Both the position numbers and the translations under genes were made by a program. Below, piece after piece: positions 1 to 7,340 of a stretch of DNA of 64,000 bases. The DNA is taken from assembly GCA_022824185.1 (NCBI GenBank), contig JAJEAU010000010.1, forward strand, positions 1 through 64,000, in the 5' to 3' direction. The first letter of the stretch is position 1; every line of letters begins with the position of its first letter. This DNA comes from Dehalococcoidia bacterium (GTDB lineage: Bacteria > Chloroflexota > Dehalococcoidia > Lucifugimonadales > Lucifugimonadaceae). The notes beneath the pieces are model-generated. The model did no database searches. It had not been told where the DNA came from and was given only the letters and a program-made list of their open reading frames with translations.

Positions 1-465
1 CCCTCGAGGGGGATGACCGTCCAAGGGCCGGACGATGCCTCGTCTTTTCCGACACCACGTCATGTCCGTTTCGTTGGGCGGGCGATGACCACAGCGTAGC
101 AAGGGGCACGAACCGAGCAAAGGTCGCGGAGGACCTCAATACTGAAACTCCGCGGAAGGGACGACGGACTAGCGACGTCGCCCGCGCTGGAACTTTTTGT
201 GGAGAAACAATAGATTTCGACCGCGCATCCCACCGATCTTCTGATCGACGGCGCGGCGAAGCTTCGCAAACAACCCGGCCCCCAAGGGTTGGCCGCCAAA
301 CGGCAAGACGTCCGAACGGACGAAGGGGAAAACAAAGAAAACACATGACAAAACCCCGAAGCAAAGAAAAAAAGACCGACCAGCAAGACGATCCCCATCG
401 CCCCGTCCGGCAACCCCGGACGATTCAACGCGTCGACAACAATAGGAAATGCCGCCGCACGGCAC
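1..465. other. non-coding left end, hairpin-rich
   Basis: No gene can be supported here. The open frames lack recognisable protein character. Between 233 and 322 there is a run of short perfect stems: 234-238 with 243-247, the palindrome at 256-267, 272-276 with 286-290, 293-296 with 301-304, and 309-313 with 318-322. Stems 272-276/286-290 and 277-280/291-294 could form a pseudoknot-like arrangement. A structured RNA is possible, but I recognise no known family. Confidence 0.3.
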
Positions 466-488
466 AAAAAGAAAAGCCGCTGTGCGGC
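466..488 (-). terminator. rho-independent terminator of fumC
   Basis: Read on the minus strand, a GCCGC/GCGGC stem with an ACA loop lies just after the fumC stop codon and is followed by a T-rich tract (TTTTCTTTTT). Confidence 0.75.
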
Positions 489-497
489 CCGCCCGAC

Positions 498-1910
498 TTA
501 CCCGCTCGCGGAGATGTTCGGATTTGGCTCTGTCATCGAGAAGGGATCTAGTGCCTCGTCCAAGGCTTCTTCGTCGAGGTCGGTGTTGCGAAGGGCTACT
601 TGGCGCACAGTTTCGCCGGTTTCTGATGCTTCATGGGCAATCGCCGCGGCAGCGTCATAGCCGATGATGGGGGCTAAAGCGGTGCAGATCGCAAGACCTT
701 GGGCGACCATCGAGGGGCCGGTCTCGGTTGCGGCTATGTCGGACACGCACTGACGCTGTAGGTTGAGCGATGAAGCGGCCAGGAGGTCGATCGATTCGAG
801 CAAGTTGTGTGCGGCGACGGGCATCATCACGTTGAGTTCGAAGTTGCCCGACTGTCCTGCGATGGCAATTGTCGTGTCGTTGCCGATGACTTGAGCGCAC
901 ACCATGGTCACAGACTCGGCGATCACGGGATTGACCTTTCCAGGCATGATGGAGCTACCCGGCTGAACCTCAGGCAGCGCAATCTCTCCAATTCCAGCGC
1001 GGGGACCCGAGCCGAGCCATCGAAGGTCGTTGCAAATCTTGAGCAGGCTGACCGCAACGGTTTTAAGAGCGCCGGATGCGCTGACCACCGGATCAATGGT
1101 GCTCTGAGATTGGAAGTGGTTGCTGGTCTCCGAGAAAGGAATGCCAGTGCGCTCCGCAAGTTTGGCGATGACACGTTCGGCAAACTCAGGGTGCATACCG
1201 ATGCCGGTGCCGACAGCGGTGCCGCCGAGAGGAAGGACAGCGAGTTCATCAAGGGCGCGCTGGACACGCTGGCGTCCGAACTCAATCTGACCGGCGTATC
1301 CAAGGAACTCCTGACCGAGGCGAATCGGCGTGGCATCCTGCAGATGCGTCCGACCGGTCTTCACGACATCCCAAAACTCCTCCGACTTGGCGCGCAACCC
1401 GTCTTCGAGTTCCTTCATCGCAGGCAGCAGGGCGTCGGCAATGGCAACGGCACCCGCAACTTGGATCGAAGTCGGGATGACATCGTTCGACGACTGCCCG
1501 CGGTTCACGTGGTCGTTTGGATGCACCGGGTTACGGGACCCAAGTTCGCCACCAAGAGCCTCAATCGCGACGTTCGAGATCACCTCATTGGCGTTCATGT
1601 TCGTAGACGTGCCCGACCCGGTCTGGAAGATATCGACAACAAAGGCATCGTCAAATTCGCCGTCGATCACCCGTTGTGCAGCCGCAACAATCGCTCCGGC
1701 CCGATCCGCATCCAGCGCCTCGAGTTCCAGATTGACCTCGGCCGCACACTGCTTAACCTGTCCGATGGCCCTGATGAACGACCTGCTGAAACGGAGATCG
1801 CTGATCGGAAAGTTCAACTCGGCACGTCGAGTATTTGCGCCATAGTAGGCATCGGCAGGGACGTCCAAGACGCCCATTGAATCGCGTTCGGAGCGGAAGT
1901 TTTGTGTCAT
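498..1910 (-). CDS. fumC: class II fumarate hydratase
   Basis: This enzyme interconverts fumarate and malate in the cytosolic TCA cycle. The protein is about 470 aa, the usual class II length. It carries the superfamily signature GSSIMPGKVNP, the catalytic-loop region, the TGSGTSTNMNANEV segment and the GRTHLQDATPI block. The ATG at 1910 fits the family start (MTQNFRSERDSMG); a longer frame to 1976 adds 22 residues with no family support. It stands alone on the minus strand with its own terminator. Together with malate synthase (11653-13329) it would carry glyoxylate-derived carbon into the TCA cycle. Confidence 0.96.
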   Translation of the reverse strand: MTQNFRSERDSMGVLDVPADAYYGANTRRAELNFPISDLRFSRSFIRAIGQVKQCAAEVNLELEALDADRAGAIVAAAQRVIDGEFDDAFVVDIFQTGSGTSTNMNANEVISNVAIEALGGELGSRNPVHPNDHVNRGQSSNDVIPTSIQVAGAVAIADALLPAMKELEDGLRAKSEEFWDVVKTGRTHLQDATPIRLGQEFLGYAGQIEFGRQRVQRALDELAVLPLGGTAVGTGIGMHPEFAERVIAKLAERTGIPFSETSNHFQSQSTIDPVVSASGALKTVAVSLLKICNDLRWLGSGPRAGIGEIALPEVQPGSSIMPGKVNPVIAESVTMVCAQVIGNDTTIAIAGQSGNFELNVMMPVAAHNLLESIDLLAASSLNLQRQCVSDIAATETGPSMVAQGLAICTALAPIIGYDAAAAIAHEASETGETVRQVALRNTDLDEEALDEALDPFSMTEPNPNISASG

Positions 1911-1950
1911 GGGGTTGGTGCGGTACCTCGTGGTTGGTGTTTGAGATACT

Positions 1951-2328
1951 TTAATTTGGTCTCTCGATTGAGACATCGCCGTTGACTTTGAATTCGACGC
2001 ATCCGGTCCAGGTTGGTAGGGCTTTCATGCCGAAAACATGGCCGCCATCACTGCCTAGATCCAACGCGGCCAACCGTTGTGGTTGACCGTCAATGATGCA
2101 CTCAACCTCGAACTCGAGAAGGGTTTCGATGTGGCCGTTGCCGAACCTAGTAGTTTTCTGTGCCAAAAACGATTTCGCGAGTCGTTCAAGAGTTATAGAG
2201 GAAAGGCCGAGTTCGCCGTTGAAGCCTGTGTCGAGTTTCAAATCTACGGGGACGATTTCACCGTCGATTCCGCGAAACGGGAGCTCGAATTTGGGTTGCA
2301 AAAATGCGTCGACTGTGCCGCGGATCAT
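1951..2328 (-). CDS. retropepsin-like (clan AA) aspartic protease
   Basis: A 125-aa protein with the active-site motif LDTGFNGELGL around residue 32. A second conserved hydrophobic-Gly segment (LDLGSDGGHVFGM) follows near residue 90, as expected for a single-lobe retropepsin fold that must dimerise to be active. Small stand-alone proteins of this kind occur in Chloroflexi and cyanobacteria and their substrates are unknown. It follows the 93-aa ORF at 2337-2618 by only 8 nt, so the two are probably one operon. Function beyond putative peptidase is not determined. Confidence 0.75.
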   Translation of the reverse strand: MIRGTVDAFLQPKFELPFRGIDGEIVPVDLKLDTGFNGELGLSSITLERLAKSFLAQKTTRFGNGHIETLLEFEVECIIDGQPQRLAALDLGSDGGHVFGMKALPTWTGCVEFKVNGDVSIERPN

Positions 2329-2336
2329 TACGCGTT

Positions 2337-2618
2337 TTAGCTCAACACGGTGGGACCGGAGATTTCGTAAACTACATCAGAACCAACCCGAGCGGTGAAG
2401 ACCACGGCCTCCCCGCCACATTTTTCCAACAGCTCCCTGTGGATCGCCGCGGCCCGGCTTCGACCAAGAGCATATTTGAGAGTCCGACCGTCTACCTCAA
2501 CGATGTAACCCTTATAGTCTTCGATCAGTTTCGGCTCCAACGATTTTTTGTAGAACCGTTCGGCGCGTTTGACCAATCGGTCGCGCTCTTCAGTCGATGT
2601 TTCAAACTTCGTAGCCAT
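2337..2618 (-). CDS. small hypothetical partner of the aspartic protease
   Basis: A 93-aa soluble protein that I do not recognise. The N-terminal half is highly charged and probably helical (ERDRLVKRAERFYKKSL). The C-terminal half looks like alternating beta strands (YIVEVDG, AVVFTARVG, VVYEIS). It lies 8 nt upstream of the retropepsin-like gene on the same strand, which suggests co-transcription and perhaps a functional pair, either substrate or regulator. No signal peptide or membrane segment is visible. Confidence 0.6.
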   Translation of the reverse strand: MATKFETSTEERDRLVKRAERFYKKSLEPKLIEDYKGYIVEVDGRTLKYALGRSRAAAIHRELLEKCGGEAVVFTARVGSDVVYEISGPTVLS

Positions 2619-2749
2619 TTGGCAGTTCCTTGGGGTTTCTTACCATGATTCTGCCACAAGGTTGAGATTGCGAAAGCCTATGTACCACTCCCGAGAAAGC
2701 GGGCAAAAAGGGCTTTGCAGGTGGTGACCAGTTTCCCCTGAAGTTGCAA

Positions 2750-3142
2750 TCAGTCGTTGGCGTGGCGTTCGTCGTAGTCTTTGAAGGCCTGTTCGGCGGC
2801 ATTCAGGGCGTTGACCGCCGCCGGGTATCCGCCGTAGAAGAGCATCTGGGTGATGAGTTCGACGATCTGCTCTTTCGTCCAGCCGTAATTGAGGGCGCCA
2901 GTGATGTGCCCCGGAAGCTGGTTAGGTTTGTCGAGTGCAATGAGAGCCGCCACGGTGCAGATGCTTCGGACGTTGCCCGGCAGCGTCTCGCGCTGGTAAA
3001 TATTCCCAAAGAGCGTCGCGTTGATGAGGTCAAAAGCATCGTCGGTAACGCCATCTGTAATCGGGTTCGGAGCGGGAGCACCGTCGTAATACCAGTCACG
3101 CCACTCTTTCGATTTAGCCAGGAGTTCTTCGTAGTTATGCAT
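2750..3142 (-). CDS. carboxymuconolactone decarboxylase (CMD) family protein
   Basis: A 130-aa protein with the CMD/AhpD-like helical pattern: a helix with LPGNVRSICTVAALIAL, then LPGHITGALNYGWTKEQIVELITQMLFYGGYPAAVNALNAAEQAF. That is the C-terminal hallmark of gamma-carboxymuconolactone decarboxylase-like proteins. The CxxC of AhpD peroxidases is absent, so a decarboxylase-like or unknown hydrolytic role is likelier than peroxidase activity. No operon partner is evident. The family is certain; the substrate is unknown. Confidence 0.85.
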   Translation of the reverse strand: MHNYEELLAKSKEWRDWYYDGAPAPNPITDGVTDDAFDLINATLFGNIYQRETLPGNVRSICTVAALIALDKPNQLPGHITGALNYGWTKEQIVELITQMLFYGGYPAAVNALNAAEQAFKDYDERHAND

Positions 3143-3267
3143 GTTGGGTTTCAGGCCTTTCGGGGGTTTGGGTTGGGGCGCGTTTTTTGCGCTCAGGATT
3201 CAATTTTAGGTGTAGGGAAACGCTGGTTCTTGGAGCGATGCATTTAGCGAGGACGTGCCTTCGGCAC

Positions 3268-4269
3268 CTAGCGACGCCAGCGACGGCGCCGACGCGACCT
3301 ACGCGATTGGCGGGATCGGGGTTCCTGCGAATTTAAGTACGCGATTATCCCTAGTGTCACCAAAGCGATCGCTGCCGCAGCAAATACCATGATGCCGATC
3401 ATCCTGAAAAAACCGATGACGGACTGTGCGGTTCTTAAACCTGTGACATAACCACCCAATCCCCCCGCTATCGCTGCCGATACCCCAGTTACCGCGATCG
3501 TGATCAGCGTATTGCGGATATCGCCTTCAATTGGTCTGTTTAGTGGTTTCCAGATTGCTAATCGTCCGAATATTTTTTGCAGAAAAACGCGGGACGTAAA
3601 GCCAACAGCAATCAAAGCGACCGCGCCAACCATTATGCTTACATTAGCAAACCCGTCGACTTGGGGGTCCGAGGCCCGAAAACCAAGCACGTAACCGATC
3701 GCTACCGCGAGGACGAGGACGACAACGAACCAAGCGAATACCTTTTTCATGTCTAATCGACCGACGTGGTTACTGCGATACTGGTAGTGGCGATTGTCCC
3801 GGTTCGAAACTAATGGTTTGCTTCGACGATTGTCATGTTTGGGTTCGAAATTCTCGGCGACAGGTACTGTTTGAATGCCATTGCCGGTTTCGACCAACTT
3901 TGGATGCCGTTGTCCCTTTACAGGATCGGAGTCAGGTTTGTGCCGGATGAACGGCCGCGGCTCCAAACCCGTAATTTCCTTAAACCGATCAGACCTTTGT
4001 TCGCGTAACGATTTCAGTGCCGCTTCGAACTCTTGCGCGTCATTCCGTGTAGTTAACGGACGTGATTTCCAAGCGGGTCGAGGATCGGAACCCCTCGTGG
4101 CTGGTGCATCGCCACGAATATGTTCGTCGATCCGTTGGCGTAAACGGGCGGTGTGTCCTACGTAATGTCCGAACTCAGTTTCAAGCACGTATACAAAGTA
4201 CTTGCGACCAGGTATCGAGGCGTCCCGTTCGTCTTGATCAGGACCTAGGTCTTCTGGTTCGTAGTACAA
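3268..4269 (-). CDS. GIY-YIG-like domain fused to a multi-pass membrane domain
   Basis: Residues about 23-105 resemble a GIY-YIG endonuclease domain (KYFVYVLE, then HYVGHTARLRQRIDEH). A charged linker follows to about residue 170. Four predicted membrane spans come next (about 176-197, 208-226, 253-275, 287-311), and the protein ends in a very basic Arg-rich tail. The start taken is a TTG without a clear ribosome binding site. Met174 (position 3750) could start a separate membrane protein. An in-frame TAG at 4294-4296 separates this frame from a protein-like ORF just upstream, so the gene may be truncated at its 5' end. Nuclease activity is unproven. Confidence 0.55.
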   Translation of the reverse strand: MYYEPEDLGPDQDERDASIPGRKYFVYVLETEFGHYVGHTARLRQRIDEHIRGDAPATRGSDPRPAWKSRPLTTRNDAQEFEAALKSLREQRSDRFKEITGLEPRPFIRHKPDSDPVKGQRHPKLVETGNGIQTVPVAENFEPKHDNRRSKPLVSNRDNRHYQYRSNHVGRLDMKKVFAWFVVVLVLAVAIGYVLGFRASDPQVDGFANVSIMVGAVALIAVGFTSRVFLQKIFGRLAIWKPLNRPIEGDIRNTLITIAVTGVSAAIAGGLGGYVTGLRTAQSVIGFFRMIGIMVFAAAAIALVTLGIIAYLNSQEPRSRQSRRSRRRRRWRR

Positions 4270-4293
4270 ATCGTTTATATTTTGACATACATT

Positions 4294-4437
4294 CTAGACC
4301 ATGTCAATCTCCGTTTGGTTGCGGTGGCAGAAATAGTATTTGTCTTGATAAATGTTTACATCGCGTTGACAGTAATCGTTGACAAAGGCTTTTGGCCGTT
4401 TTCCTGCCCACCTCGCTGCAATGCGCTCATAGGACAT
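4294..4437 (-). CDS. 47-aa ORF in frame with the downstream GIY-YIG gene
   Basis: An ATG at 4437 opens a 47-codon frame ending in TAG at 4294-4296. The product is rich in aromatic and charged residues (AARWAGKRPKAFVNDYCQRD). It is in the same frame as the 333-codon gene downstream, so it may be the original N-terminus cut off by a nonsense change, or a short gene of its own. No good ribosome binding site is visible. Confidence 0.3.
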   Translation of the reverse strand: MSYERIAARWAGKRPKAFVNDYCQRDVNIYQDKYYFCHRNQTEIDMV

Positions 4438-4621
4438 CAGGGGTGTCTACCTCGCTGATGCGAAGGTGCGGAGGCGTTTGATGTTTTGAGCTAGTTGGAG
4501 CATGCAAGGTTGGACTAGGGATTTGGAGTGTTCGTAGGTTAGATCTAGGTGGGAGTTTAGGATGCGTGGCGTTGGGGCTTGACGACAAAGGTGTCTACGA
4601 GCAGAACCTCGCCGAAAGCGA

Positions 4622-4789
4622 TTATTGCGCAACCCGCTCGCCGTAAATCACGTCACGCAGGACTTGCCACGAGTAGGTTTCTAAAGGATCGTGACCATCT
4701 GGATCTCCTACGCTGAAATCTGGGAGGCCGTAGCGTTCCCGGCGGGTAGGTGATGTCGGTTGGTCTTGGATTTCGTCCGTCGACTCCAT
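4622..4789 (-). CDS. 55-aa hypothetical small ORF
   Basis: An ATG at 4789 opens a 55-codon frame ending in TAA at 4622-4624. Its composition is protein-like (RRERYGLPDFSVGDPDGHD, then LETYSWQVLRDVIYGERVAQ), though I do not recognise it. No strong ribosome binding site is visible. It could be the N-terminal remnant of a decayed gene, because the following minus-strand DNA (4440-4632) stays open in another frame. Confidence 0.35.
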   Translation of the reverse strand: MESTDEIQDQPTSPTRRERYGLPDFSVGDPDGHDPLETYSWQVLRDVIYGERVAQ

Positions 4790-4946
4790 GTGTACCCATG
4801 CTAGCCATATACGCGAATATCTTCAAGGAATGTTGGTGTGTTGCGGGGTTTGTGAAATGTCATTGTCATGATTTGTGATGATGTTTGAGTTGATGGTTGT
4901 TTACCGTACCCCTCCCGTTTGTCCGCCCCGGTCACCCTCACCCTGA

Positions 4947-4971
4947 CCCTCTCCCGCCGAGCGGGAGAGGG
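4947..4971. repeat. REP-like palindrome
   Basis: An 11-bp perfect stem, CCCTCTCCCGC with GCGGGAGAGGG, closes a CGA loop. It is preceded by CCCTCACCCTGA. Hairpins of this sequence are scattered in many bacterial genomes as intergenic repeats. It lies downstream of the MFS gene's 3' end, where it could also slow RNA decay. Confidence 0.6.
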
Positions 4972-5045
4972 GACAACTCCCATCCAGCCCCACATGCTGG
5001 TTGTGCGAAGCTCGCAATGGTCTCGCTAACGAAGGGAACCTGGTC

Positions 5046-6458
5046 TCATCTCCGATAACGCGGAATGCTGCGGAGATATTTGCGGAAGAGGAGGACGGGG
5101 ATTGCGGTTATGATCATGCCGGTGATGGCGATGGCTAGGACTGCGTTGTCGGTGCCGATTTGGGTGGCTAGCCAGCCTACGTGGAGGGCTCCGATGGGGC
5201 CGGAGCCGATGGCGACGGCTAGGACTCCGAGGACGCGGCCTCGCATCTCGGGTCTGGTGGATGAGACGACGATGATGGATTGCATGGTGCCGAATCCGGA
5301 CATGCCGAATCCGCCGATGAATAGCAAGGGCAGGGCGAGCCAGTAGTAGGAGTTGATGGCGAACGCGGCGATGATGGCGAGGAATCCGAGAGAGGCATAG
5401 GTGTAGACGCGGGTGGAGTGTCGGGGCTGGGCAGCGGCGGCGATAGTGAGTGCTCCGAGGGTGGCTCCAAGGCCCTCGACGCTGAAGAGAAGACCGATGT
5501 AGACCGGCTCGATCATGAGCTTCTCAGCGCCCAAGACGGGAACCATCTGCTGGTAAGGGAAGGCGAAGAGGTTCATCGTTATCGTGATGATGATGGTGAC
5601 GAGGAGGACGGAGTCGCCGACGATGTGCTTGATGCCGGGACGGAGGTCGTAGGTGCTGGTTGTCGACGGGGTGCGGGTATCGAGTGCCGGTTCCTTGCGG
5701 ATGATGAGCATCGAGAACGCCAGGCTGGAGGCGACGATGAAGAGCCCGGTGCCGAGGAAGTAGACGGCCTGCATCCCGATTTCCTGAAGGAATGCGCCAC
5801 CTACGATGGGACCGATGACACGGGAGAAGTTGGAGGATGCCATGTCGACCCCGAAAGCGGAGGAGACTCGGTCGGCAGGGACGGTGTCGGCGATCATCGC
5901 GCGCCGGACGGGGAAGTCGGTTGCCCATACGACGCCGGCGATGAAGGCTCCAAGGGAGACGTGCCAGAGTTCGATGCGGTCGGCGATGATGAGGAATCCG
6001 AGGGTCAAATATACGCCGGCAAGAGTAAGGTTTGTGAGGGCGAGAATGGCGCGGCGGTTGGCGCGGTCGGCGAATGCCCCGATGAATGCGCCGAGGACGA
6101 GCATGGGTGCCATACGTAGGAAGCCGACAAAGCCGACGAGGAATGCGGATTCGGTGAGGTCGTAGACGAAGACACCGAGAGCGAGGGTTTCGAGCCATCG
6201 CATGACGTTGGTCGAAATGCCGATGCCCCAAAGGCGGGCATAGTCGCCGTTCAGGACGATCTTGAAGCGCGCGATCGGGTTTTCGAAACCGCTGCGACGG
6301 CGACGTCTTGAATGTGACGCGCGTCTGGCCTTTTTTTCGGCTGACGCGGCTCTGCGAGAGTTGCCTGGGAGCTTCAGTTGAAGCCCTCGTTTCTGTTGAT
6401 AGGAGGTGGTTGGTCGCCCCAATGTCCGAGGCGTTCGAATTGGGCAGCTTCGCTCCAA
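5046..6458 (-). CDS. MFS transporter (EntS/major exporter type)
   Basis: A twelve-span major facilitator protein of up to 470 aa. The first membrane helix begins at about residue 80 after a basic, low-complexity N-terminus. The family motif GAFADRANRRAI between spans 2 and 3 is clear, as is the second-half segment GFGMSGFGTMQSIIVVSSTRPEMRGR split over spans 10-11. The order matches the EntS/MFS_3 family of siderophore or drug exporters. The true start is uncertain: the frame to 6458 overlaps the upstream gene by 85 bp, and no ATG/GTG/TTG with a good ribosome binding site appears just after its stop. The substrate is unknown. Confidence 0.88.
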   Translation of the reverse strand: MERSCPIRTPRTLGRPTTSYQQKRGLQLKLPGNSRRAASAEKKARRASHSRRRRRSGFENPIARFKIVLNGDYARLWGIGISTNVMRWLETLALGVFVYDLTESAFLVGFVGFLRMAPMLVLGAFIGAFADRANRRAILALTNLTLAGVYLTLGFLIIADRIELWHVSLGAFIAGVVWATDFPVRRAMIADTVPADRVSSAFGVDMASSNFSRVIGPIVGGAFLQEIGMQAVYFLGTGLFIVASSLAFSMLIIRKEPALDTRTPSTTSTYDLRPGIKHIVGDSVLLVTIIITITMNLFAFPYQQMVPVLGAEKLMIEPVYIGLLFSVEGLGATLGALTIAAAAQPRHSTRVYTYASLGFLAIIAAFAINSYYWLALPLLFIGGFGMSGFGTMQSIIVVSSTRPEMRGRVLGVLAVAIGSGPIGALHVGWLATQIGTDNAVLAIAITGMIITAIPVLLFRKYLRSIPRYRR

Positions 6459-7090
6459 CCCTGCAGGTTGATGTGGTATCGATCAAGACCGCCTTGGGGA
6501 TCAGACGGCAGGGCGATGCCGTTGCGGACGAGGAGTCCGTTGACCATGTTTTGGTTTGCGTAGACGTAGCGCAGAAGTCGTCCGAAGTCGTCAGAGTCGC
6601 GCTCGTCTGCTTCGAGGAAGACTTCCTGGTTGGCCACGAGTTGTTGGTTGGCAAGAAAGCCTACGTCGTACCAGGGGGAATCGATTGGCAACGGCTCGAC
6701 GCCGATGTACCGCACCGTCGCAGGTTCGCCGTCGATTTCGACGATGATGGTTCGGATGTCGATGACGTCGGTGACGATAGCAGGGGTGTATTCGATGCGT
6801 TGCGATTCGTCGGAGCTGGAGGTGCCCAAGAATGGGGGAGCCATGCTTGCTATGAGACCTAGAACGATGAGAATTGAGACGATTGCTATTCCGGCTTTCA
6901 CCCACCAAGGGGTTTCGGATTTCGTCTCGCTTGCCCAGCCGTCGGTTACTCGGCGGGGCGATTCTTCGTAGTAGTCGTTTCCTTCGGGATCGTCGTCGAC
7001 TTCGTATGCACGATAGCGAAGGTCGATCTCATCGTCATTCGAGCGAGTTTCTTCATCGTCGGGATCGGGCCCTGGAAACCTGGGGTTCAT
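6374..7090 (-). CDS. membrane-anchored thermonuclease (SNase)-like protein
   Basis: A 238-aa protein. Residues 1-62 are acidic and presumably cytoplasmic, one membrane span lies at about 64-86, and an SNase-like OB-fold domain fills 98-220. Family landmarks include ATVRYIGVEP (the RLIGIDAPE-like strand), FLEADERDSDDFGRLLRYV and a C-terminal NLQGWSEAAQF helix. The first catalytic Asp segment (usually DGDT) reads VIDIRTIIVE, so activity is doubtful. The topology would place the nuclease domain outside the cytoplasm. The reading frame overlaps the MFS gene downstream. Confidence 0.7.
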   Translation of the reverse strand: MNPRFPGPDPDDEETRSNDDEIDLRYRAYEVDDDPEGNDYYEESPRRVTDGWASETKSETPWWVKAGIAIVSILIVLGLIASMAPPFLGTSSSDESQRIEYTPAIVTDVIDIRTIIVEIDGEPATVRYIGVEPLPIDSPWYDVGFLANQQLVANQEVFLEADERDSDDFGRLLRYVYANQNMVNGLLVRNGIALPSDPQGGLDRYHINLQGWSEAAQFERLGHWGDQPPPINRNEGFN

Positions 7091-7231
7091 GCGGTTTTGG
7101 CGACGAAGGGAGGTAAAGGTTGCTATATCGCAACTTTAATTCCTGAATGGGTTCTGGCAGAGATACCTTCGCACATTTCACGTGGCGGAGAACACAATTC
7201 TTGCCGCAGGCGCTTTGCCCGGATCGGCTGG

Positions 7232-7314
7232 ATTCCGGCCTGCGCCGGAATGACGTGCTTTGTGCGCAGTAATGACCTCGAGTTGTGCACCGGAATGACG
7301 TGCTTTGTGCGCAG
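7232..7314. repeat. inverted-repeat element and 25-bp direct repeat upstream of uvrB
   Basis: At 7232-7251 a perfect 8-bp inverted repeat (ATTCCGGC, CTGC loop, GCCGGAAT) forms a REP-like hairpin. Its 3' arm begins a 25-bp unit at 7245-7269 that is repeated exactly at 7290-7314. A diverged copy of the same element starts at 13441. The repeats lie between the divergent SNase-like and uvrB genes. Confidence 0.7.
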
Positions 7315-7340
7315 GACTCTCAGGGGGGTAAAATCGCATT

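Larger units (their letters stand above)
4270..5045. other. gene-poor, possibly decayed stretch
   Basis: About 780 bases hold only short minus-strand frames (4294-4437, 4447-4632, 4622-4789) and a strong hairpin repeat at 4947-4971. The small frames suggest remnants of one or more decayed genes. I recognise no transposase signature. Confidence 0.4.

Noticed and set aside
1..465. possible tmRNA or RNase P RNA in the hairpin-rich left end
   Set aside because: None of the conserved sequences (tRNA-like ends of tmRNA, or the GAGGAAAGTC block of RNase P RNA) could be found on either strand.
60..467. 135-codon minus-strand open frame at the left end
   Set aside because: It has a hydrophobic patch but is otherwise low complexity, has no ribosome binding site and no family resemblance, and overlaps the fumC terminator.
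5524..6654. long minus-strand frame inside the MFS gene
   Set aside because: It is a Pro/Arg/His-rich shadow frame; the MFS frame has clear membrane spans and motifs.
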